35,141 nt of DNA. Origin: Sandaracinaceae bacterium (GTDB lineage Bacteria > Myxococcota_A > Polyangia > Polyangiales > Sandaracinaceae). The notes under the pieces are model-generated. The model was not told where the DNA came from and ran no database searches. It saw only the letters and a list, made by a program, of their open reading frames with translations. The DNA lies in NCBI GenBank assembly GCA_040218145.1, contig JAVJQK010000002.1, positions 1 through 35,141 of the forward strand, written 5' to 3'. The translations under genes and the position numbers were made by a program. This document shows, one piece after another, positions 1 to 8,500 of the stretch. Position 1 is the first letter of the stretch; each line of letters opens with the position of its first letter.

Positions 1-1
1 G

Positions 2-2548
2 AACATGCTGGAGCTGTCGATGGACCTCGAGGGGGACCTCGGGGTGGACTCGATCAAGCGGGTGGAGATCCTGGCCGCGATGCGCGAGCGCGCGGGCGAC
101 CTGCCCGACGTGGATCCGGCGGAGCTGGGCAAGCTGCGAACGCTCCGGGAGATCGTCGAACGGGTGGGGGCCGGCGCCTCGAACGACGACGAGGCGGAGG
201 CCACGACGCGCGCCACGCCGTCCGGGCCCTCGTCGCAGCCGCCGCCGCAGATGCGGTGGGCGCTGCGGCTCGAGCCCGCGCCGAGCTCGGGCTTCGCGCT
301 CCAGGGCTTGCTCGACGCGAAGAAGGTCGCGGTGGTCGACGCCGGCTCCGGGCTCGCCGAGCTCGTCGCAGACAGGCTCCTGCAGCGCGGGATCCCGGCC
401 GCGGCGGCCGCGCCGGACGCGAGCACCGACGGGGTGATCTTCCTCGGTGGGCTCGTGGACGCGGACGGAGTCGAAGACGCCACCCGTGTGCAGCGCGCGG
501 CGTTCGAGGCCGCGAAGGCCGTCGCCGCGAAGCTGACCACGGAGCCCGGCGTCTTCGTCACGGTGCAGGACACGGGCGGCGACTTCGGCCTCTCCGGGTC
601 GGAGCGCGCGTGGCTCGGCGGCTTGCCGGGGCTCGTGAAGACGGCCGCGCAGGAGTGGCCGCACGCGGGGACCCGCGCGATCGATCTCGAGCGGGGCGGA
701 CGCGACGCGGCGCAGCTCGCCGACGTCCTCGTGGACGAGCTCCTCACGGGAGGGACACCGCGCCCTCGCGGGGCCTCCGGTGGAGGGACGGAGGTCGCGC
801 TCCGGGCCGACGGCGCTCGCGCCACGCTCATCAGCTACGCCGCGCAGACCGAAGCTGGCTCGCCGCGCGTCCACGCGCGCTCGGTGATCCTCGCCTCGGG
901 TGGCGCGAGGGGCGTCACGGCGGCCACGCTCGTGGCGCTCGCCGAGGCGTCGAAGGCGCGCTTCGTCTTGCTCGGGCGCACCGCGCTCGAGGAGGAGCCC
1001 GCCGCGTGCGCGTCGGCGGAGGGCCAGCCGGCCATCCTGGAGGCCCTGCTCGCGGACGCGAAGGCGAACGGAGAGACGGTGTCGCCGAGGGAGCTCGGCG
1101 CGCGCGCCAAGCGCATCCTCGCCGGGCGCGAGGTCCGCGACACGCTCGCCGCCATCGAGCGCGCGGGCGGCCGCGCGCGGTACGTGGCCGCCGACGTGCT
1201 CGACGGCGACGCGATCCGCGCGGCGCTCACCGAGGTGCGGGCGGACTGGGGCCCGATCACCGGCATCGTGCACGGCGCGGGGCTGCTCGCCGACAAGCTC
1301 ATCGCCGACAAGCCCATCGACGACTTCGACCGCGTCTTCTCCGTGAAGGTCGAGGGCCTGCGCACGCTCCTCGACGCCACCTCCGAGGACCCCCTCGAGG
1401 TGCTCCTGGCCTTCTCGTCCGTGGCGGGCCGCTGCGGCAACCGCGGCCAGTGCGACTACGCGATGGCCAACGAGACGCTCAACAAGGTCGTCGCGCTGGA
1501 GGCCTCGCGCCGGAACGGGCTCTTCGCCCGGAGCCTCGGGTGGGGCCCCTGGGAGGGCGGCATGGTGACGCCGGGGCTGCGCGCTCACTTCGAGCGACTC
1601 GGGGTGCCGCTCATCCCGCTCGAGACCGGGGCGCGCATGCTCGTGGACGAGCTGGCGGACGAGAGCGACAGCGTCGAGCTCGTGCTCGGCGGCGAGCCGC
1701 GGCCGGAGGCGCTCGCGAGCGCGCCCGCGGGCGCCGCCGCGGAGCAGCGCTTCGACGTGCTGGTCGATCGGCGCGCGTTCCCGGCCATCGACGACCACCG
1801 CGTCAGAGGCCTGCCCGTGCTCCCGGTCGCGCTCGTCATCGAGCTCTTCGCGCGCGCGGTCGAGGCGGCGCGGCCCGACCTCGTGTTCAACGCGGTCGAG
1901 GACCTCCAGGTGCTGCGCGGCGTCCCCCTCGAGGCGTACGACACGACCGGGGATCGCGTCGCGGTGCGGGTCACGCAGGTGTCCAACGGGGAGGGCGTGG
2001 TCCTCCGGCTGGAGCTCCTCGACGGCGACGACCGCGTCCGATACTCGGCGCTCGGAACCGCCGAGCCGCAGGCCGCGTCCTCGGGTCGGGTGCCGGCGCG
2101 ACCGCGAGGTCTGTCGCGCTTCGAGGGCACGGTCTACGACGGCGTCTCGCTCTTCCACGGCGACGCGTTCCAGGTGATCCAGGGCCGACCCGAGGTGGGG
2201 GAGGCCGGCGTCGAGGCGACGCTCTCGGGCGCGACCTCGCGCGGCTGGGCGAGCGGCGCCTGGCAGACGGACCCGGCGCTCGTCGATGGCGGCCTCCAGC
2301 TCGCGCTCCTCTGGACCTGCCACCGCGAAGGCGGCGCCGCGTTGCCGACCTCGGTCAAGAGCTTCCGGCGCTTCGCGCGCGGGCTCGCGGTCGGCGACGT
2401 GCGCGCGGTCCTCGCGAAGGTCGAGCATCACGGCGAGCGCAGCCTCTCCGATCTCGTGCTCGTCGACGCGTCGGGGGCGGCGCTCGCGGAGCTCCGCGGG
2501 GTGGAGGTGCACGTCTTGCCCGGCTCACGGACGCCGACCCGGGCCTGA
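2..2548 (+). CDS. pfaA: PUFA synthase subunit PfaA/Pfa2-type, C-terminal part (ACP-KR-DH), 5' truncated by window edge
   Basis: The reading frame is already open at the left edge, so this is the 3' part of a larger gene. Residues below count from the ATG at 5. The window opens inside an acyl carrier protein: GDLGVDSIKRVEI holds the phosphopantetheine serine. A ketoreductase follows at about 100-560, with nucleotide-binding GGARGV at 299-304, catalytic Ser472 in FSSVAG and Tyr485 in CDYAMANE (13-residue spacing, as in PKS KRs). The C-terminal third is a PKS-type hotdog dehydratase with His598 (DDHRVRGLPVLP) and Asp761 (DPALVDGG). In PfaA proteins known order is KS-MAT-tandem ACPs-KR-DH, so the KS, MAT and other ACPs should lie just outside. 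The gene ends 24 nt before the PfaC-type gene, so the two are probably cotranscribed. Myxobacterial papers call this pfa2. An ordinary type I PKS module is less likely given the neighbour. Confidence 0.9.
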   Translation, partial: NMLELSMDLEGDLGVDSIKRVEILAAMRERAGDLPDVDPAELGKLRTLREIVERVGAGASNDDEAEATTRATPSGPSSQPPPQMRWALRLEPAPSSGFALQGLLDAKKVAVVDAGSGLAELVADRLLQRGIPAAAAAPDASTDGVIFLGGLVDADGVEDATRVQRAAFEAAKAVAAKLTTEPGVFVTVQDTGGDFGLSGSERAWLGGLPGLVKTAAQEWPHAGTRAIDLERGGRDAAQLADVLVDELLTGGTPRPRGASGGGTEVALRADGARATLISYAAQTEAGSPRVHARSVILASGGARGVTAATLVALAEASKARFVLLGRTALEEEPAACASAEGQPAILEALLADAKANGETVSPRELGARAKRILAGREVRDTLAAIERAGGRARYVAADVLDGDAIRAALTEVRADWGPITGIVHGAGLLADKLIADKPIDDFDRVFSVKVEGLRTLLDATSEDPLEVLLAFSSVAGRCGNRGQCDYAMANETLNKVVALEASRRNGLFARSLGWGPWEGGMVTPGLRAHFERLGVPLIPLETGARMLVDELADESDSVELVLGGEPRPEALASAPAGAAAEQRFDVLVDRRAFPAIDDHRVRGLPVLPVALVIELFARAVEAARPDLVFNAVEDLQVLRGVPLEAYDTTGDRVAVRVTQVSNGEGVVLRLELLDGDDRVRYSALGTAEPQAASSGRVPARPRGLSRFEGTVYDGVSLFHGDAFQVIQGRPEVGEAGVEATLSGATSRGWASGAWQTDPALVDGGLQLALLWTCHREGGAALPTSVKSFRRFARGLAVGDVRAVLAKVEHHGERSLSDLVLVDASGAALAELRGVEVHVLPGSRTPTRA

Positions 2549-2572
2549 GCCGGCGCGAGAGGAACCCGATTG

Positions 2573-5500
2573 ATGTCCTTCGCTCCGATCGCGATCGTCG
2601 GTCGCGCCTGCCTCCTGCCCGGCGCGCACTCCCCACGAGCGCTCTTCGACCTCGCCCGCGCGGGGCGAGATCAGCTGACGGACGCGCCGGCCGGCCGATG
2701 GCGCGTGCCCGACGCGCACGTCGTCACGACGGCGACGCGAGGCGCGCTGGACCACACGTGGACCCGGCGCGGCGGCTACGTCGAGGGGTTCTCGTTCGAC
2801 CCCGAGGGCTACCGCGTCGCGCCGGACGCGCTCCTCGGCGTCGACCCGCTCGTCCACTGGGTCCTCGACACCGCGCGGCGCGCGCTCGTCGACGCGGGCG
2901 CGCTCGAGCTCGACGCGAGCCGCACGGGCGCGGTGCTGGGCAACCTCTCGCTCCCCTCGAGCGGCGCGTCGCGCTTCGCCGAGCGCGTCTGGCTCGGAGC
3001 GCTCGCGTCACGGGTCGGGCTCCCGCCCACCGACGCGCGCGACCGCTTCAACAGCGGGCTCCCCGCCCACCTGCTCGCGCAGGCGCTCGGCCTCGGTGGT
3101 GGCGCGTACGCGCTCGACGCCGCGTGCGCGTCTTCGCTCTACGCCATCGAGCGCGCGTGCCGTGATCTGCAGGCGGGTCGCGCCGACCGCATGCTCGCGG
3201 GGGCGGTGAACCGCGCCGATGATCTCTTCATCCACGTGGGCTTCTGCGCGCTCGGCGCGATGAGCAGGACCGGCCGGAGCCGGCCCTTCCACGAGGGGGC
3301 CGACGGACTGATGCCCGGCGAGGGCTGCGGCGTCGTGGTGCTCGAGCGCCTGGACGACGCGGTGCGCGCGGGCCGCACGATCCACGGGGTGATCCGCGGG
3401 GTCGGTCTCGCGAACGACGGCCGCGGCAAGAACCTGCTGGCGCCCTCCGAGGAGGGGCAGGCGCGCTCGATGCGGCTCGCCCTCCAGCAAGCGGGGCTCG
3501 AGCCGAGCGACGTCGCGTACGTCGAGTGCCACGCGACCGGGACCGGGGTCGGCGACGCGACGGAGCTCGCCTCGATGCGCGCGGTCTACGGCGAGCGTCC
3601 GATGCCGGTCGGCTCGCTCAAGGCGAACATCGGCCACCTGATCACCGCCGCGGGCGTCGCCGGGCTCCTGAAGCTCCTCGAGTCGCTGCGTGAAGGCGTC
3701 TTCCTTCCGACCCCGCACCTCGACGTGCCGAGCGCCGCGCTCACCGCCTCGCCGTTCGAGACGCTCGACCGGCCATCCGCGTGGAGTGGCCCGCGTCGCG
3801 CGGGGCTGAGCGCGTTCGGCTTCGGCGGCAACGACGCGCACCTGCTCGTCGAGGCCTACGAGCGCGACCGGGCCTTCGCCGCCGTGCCCGCGACGCCGCG
3901 GAGCCCCGTCGTGGTGGTCGGCCTCGGCGCGCGGGTGGGCGACGGGCAGTCGGTCGCCGACTTCGAGCGTGTGCTCCACGACGGGCGCCCGCTCGGCCCC
4001 GCGGAGCGTGTCCGCATCCCGATGAGCGAGCTGCGCTTCCCGCCGACCGACCTCCAGAAGGCCAGCCCGCAGCAGACGATGCTGCTCGCCGCCGCGCTCG
4101 AGGCGGTGACCGGGATCGCGCTCCCCGGCGAGACGACCGGCGTGTTCGTCGGCTACGGCTGCGACCCGCAGATCGCGCGCTGGGGCGCCCGCTGGCGCGC
4201 CCGCTCGTGGGGAGACGCGCTCGGCGCCGACGAGGCCTGGGTCCGCGCCGCGGCCGACGCCTTCGGGCCGCCGCTCGAGGCGCCGCACGTGGTCGGCACG
4301 CTCCCGAACATCCCCGCGAACCGACTCAGCTCCCAGCTCGCGCTCACGGGCCCGAGCTTCACGACGTCGTCGGAGGAGCTCAGCGGGATCCGCGCGCTGG
4401 AGATCGCGGTCGACGGACTGCGCCGCGGCGAGCTGGACGCGGCCGTGGTCGGCGCGGTGGATCTCTCGAACGAGCCCGTGCACCAGGCCGCGCTGGGCAA
4501 CCAGGACACCGCGGACGCCGCGGTCGTGCTCGTGCTCCGGCGGCGCGACGACGCGCTGCGCGCGGGCGAGCTCATCCTGGGAGAGATCGACGTCTCCGAC
4601 GGCGACGCGCCGGCCTTCGCGACCGGGCTCCCGCGCGCCCACGCGGCCGCGGGGCTGGTCGAGGTCGCCGGCGCGCTCGTGGGCGTCGGCCGCGGTCGTC
4701 GCCGGGACGGAAGCGCGTGGGCGGACGCCGAGCGACGCCTGCGGGTTCGGATCGACGCGCTCGGTGGACAGACCGCCGCCGTCGAGATCCTCGCGCGCGG
4801 CGACGCCGTGCCCGCCTTCCCCGAGGCGCTCGAGACGCCGGCGCTCGAGCTGCCGGTCCACCCCGCTCCCGTGAAGCTGCCGCCGATCGCGGCCCCCGTC
4901 CCCGATAGGCCCCCCATGCAGAAGATGGCTCCCGCTCCCGCGCTCCCCCCGACGTCGTTCGACGCTGCGCCCGCGCCACTGACGCGGAGGGCCACCGAAG
5001 CGGTGGCGCAGGCGCCGGCCGCCCCGGCGGCGCCGACGGTCCCGGCGCTGGCGTCGCCGACGGTCATGCAGGCCAGCGGGATGCCCACGGACATCCCGCC
5101 GGGCAGCTGGCTCGCCGCCTTCACGGCCCAGCAGCTCCGGCTGGCCGACGCGCACCGCGTGTTCGTCGAGCAGCAGGCCGCGCTTCACCAGCGATTCCTG
5201 TCGACGTTGCAGGCGCCGTTCGGCGCGGCCGGCGCCGAGAGCGCACCCGCGCTGGGGTTCGCACCGTCTGCCGGGACCGCTTCCGCCACCGCATCCGCTT
5301 CCGCCACCGCGCCCGCTTCCGCCACCGCGCCCGCATCCGCTGCCGCGCCCGCATCCGCTGCCGCGCCCGCATCCGCTGCCGCGCCCGCATCCGCTACCGC
5401 TACCGCGCCCGCATCCGCATCCGCTGCCGCATCCGCTGCCGCGCCCGCATCCGCTGCCGCGCCTGCATCCGCTGCCGCGCCCGCATCCGCTGCCGCGCCC

Positions 5501-8500
5501 GCATCCGCTACCGCGCCCGCATCCGCTACCGCGCCCGCATCCGCTACCGCATCCGCTGCCGCGCCCGCATCCGCTACCGCGCCCGCATCCGCTACCGCAC
5601 CCGCTGCCGCAACCACGCCCGCCGCCGCTCACGCTTCCGCGGCTTCCGCGCTCCCGGTCTCCGCGCGGACGCAGGCGAGCGGCGCCGCACGGTCGGACGA
5701 GCTGCCGCTCGCGTTCCGGCCGCGCGGGCCGTCCTTCCCTCGGGAGGCGCTCGAGATCCACGCGAGCGGCCAGATCAGCGCCATCTTCGGCGAGCGGTTC
5801 GCCCAGCAGGACGGCTACTCCGTCCAGGTGCGCATGCCGGAGCCGCCGCTCCTCCTCGCCGACCGGTGCACCGGCATCGACGCGGAGGCGGGCTCCATGG
5901 GGAAAGGCACGTGCTGGACCGAGACCGACGTGCGGGCGGACTCCTGGTATCTGCACGACGGGCACATGCCGGCCGGGATCATGGTGGAGTCCGGGCAGGC
6001 GGACCTCTTCCTGATCAGCTACCTCGGGGCCGACTTCCTCAACGCAGGGGAGCGGGTCTACCGCTTGCTCGGTTGTGAGATGACCTGGCTCGGGGATCTC
6101 CCGAAGATCGGGGAGACGCTCGTCTACGACATCCACATCGACGGCCACGCCGCGCAAGGAGACGTGCGGCTCTTCTTCTTCCGCTACGACTGCCACGTGC
6201 GGCGGGCCGACGGCACCACCCGGCCGGCGCTCCAGGTGCGCGGAGGACAGGCCGGCTTCTTCACGGAGGAGGAGCTCGCGGACTCCGCCGGGATCCTCTG
6301 GCGGCCGGAGACGCAGGAGATCGCGGCCGACGCGCGCGTCGATCCGCCCGCCGTGCCCGAGCCGAAGCGCCGCTTCGAGCGCGCCGACCTCGAGGCCTTC
6401 GCGGCGGGGCGCCCGTGGGAGTGCTTCGGGCCGGGCTTCCTCCGGACTCGCACGCACACCCGCACGCCGCGCATCCAGGAGGGGCGCATGCTCTTCCTCG
6501 ACACCGTGGAGGTGCTCGACCCGGAGGGCGGCCCGTGGGGGCGCGGCTACCTCAAGGCCGTCACCCCGATCTCGCCCGACGACTGGTACTTCGCCGGTCA
6601 CTTCAAGAACGACCCCTGCATGCCCGGCACGCTGATGCTCGAGGGCTGCGTGCAGGCGATGGCCTTCTACCTCTCGGCGCTCGGGTTCGGCGTCGACAAG
6701 GACGGCTGGCGCTTCCAGCCGATCGAGCACGAGACCTACTCGCTGCGCTGCCGCGGTCAGGTGACCCCGACGAGCGAGGAGCTCACGTACGAGATCTTCG
6801 TCGAGGAGCTCCACGACGGCCCGGAGCCGCTGATCTACGCGGACCTGCTCTGCACGGTCGACGGGCTCGGCGCGTTCCACGCCCGGCGCTTCGGCTTGAA
6901 GCTCACCCCGAGCTGGCCGCTCAGCAGCCAGCCGGAGTTGCTCGCCGAGGGCGCGAACGACCCGCGCGCGGCGGTGGCGACCTACCGGGACACGGCGCCG
7001 TTCCGCTTCGACATGCCGTCGCTGCTCGCCTGCGCGTGGGGGCCGCCGTCGACCGCGTTCGGCCCCATGTACGAGCGCTTCGATGGCGTGCGCCGCACCC
7101 CACGGCTGCCGGGCCCGCCTTATCTCTTCGCCTCGCGGGTCACCGAGGTCGCCGGCGTCATGGGCGGCATGGAGAGCGGCTCCACCATCGAGCTCGAATA
7201 CGACGTACCCGAGGACGCCTGGTACTTCGACGAGAACGGCGCGCGGGTGATGCCCTTCGCGGTGCTCCTCGAGGCCGCGCTCCAGCCGTGCGGATGGACC
7301 GCGAGCTACATCGGCAGCACGCTGACGAGCGACTCCGATCTCCTCTTCCGGAACCTGGACGGCAAGGGGACCATCACGGCGGAGGTCTTCCCCGAGAGCG
7401 GGACGCTCCGGACGGTGGTGAAGGTCCGGAGCATCTCTGCGTCGAGCGGCATGATCATCGAGTCCTTCGACGTGCGCTGCTACCTCGGCGAGACCGAGGT
7501 CTACCAGCTCGACACCGTCTTCGGCTTCTTCCCGCCCTCGGCGTTCGCGAACCAGGCGGGGCTCCCGACCACGGAGGCGCAGCGCGCGCTCTTCGATGCG
7601 CCCTCGAACGTGCACGTCGACCTGACGTCCGAGTCCGCGCCGGCGCGCCGCGGCACGCTGCGGCTCGCCGACTCGATGCTCCTCATGATCGACCGGGTGA
7701 CGTACCTCGATCCGGAGGGGGGCGCCGAGGGCCTCGGCGCGCTGCGCGCGGAGAAGGACGTCGACCCCGACGAGTGGTTCTTCAAAGCGCACTTCTATCA
7801 GGACCCGGTCCAGCCGGGCTCGCTCGGCATCGAGGCGATGCTGCAGCTCCTGCAGTTCTTCATGATCGAGGCGGGGCTCGGCGAGGGCATCGCGCACCCG
7901 CGCTTCGAGGGAATCGCGACCGACCTCCCGCACGTCTGGAAGTACCGTGGGCAGGTCGTGCCCGAGAACACGCTGATCTCCACCACGCTGGAGATCGTCG
8001 AGACCGGCACGGACGACAAGGGCGCGTACGCGCTGGCCGACGCGTCGCTCTGGGCGGACGGGAAGCGCATCTATGAGGCGCGGCGGCTCGGCATGCGCAT
8101 CGTCCCCGGCCAGGCCGACAATCTCGATGACTCGGGAGAGGAGCGGCTCGACCCCGAGGTGGACAGCTGGCTCTGCGACCACCGGCCGACCTACACCGCC
8201 CCCGCGCTCCCCATGATGAGCATGGTCGACCGCATGATGGCGGCCGCGCGTCGCGAGCGTGGCGACGTCGACGGCCTGCACGAGCTGGAGGTCCTGCGCT
8301 GGGTCGTCGTCGACGGCCCGACGCGGATCCGCACCGAGGTCGACCCCGGCGCGGCCGATGGCGCGGAGGTGCGCCTCCTCGTGTGGCGTGACGCGCAGAC
8401 CCCGGCGCTCTCGCGCTTCGAGGTCGCGGCGCGCGCGAAGGTCGGCGCGCCCGCTCCCCTCGCGCCGCTGGAGCCGCTCGGTGAGGTCCGCGCCGTCGAC

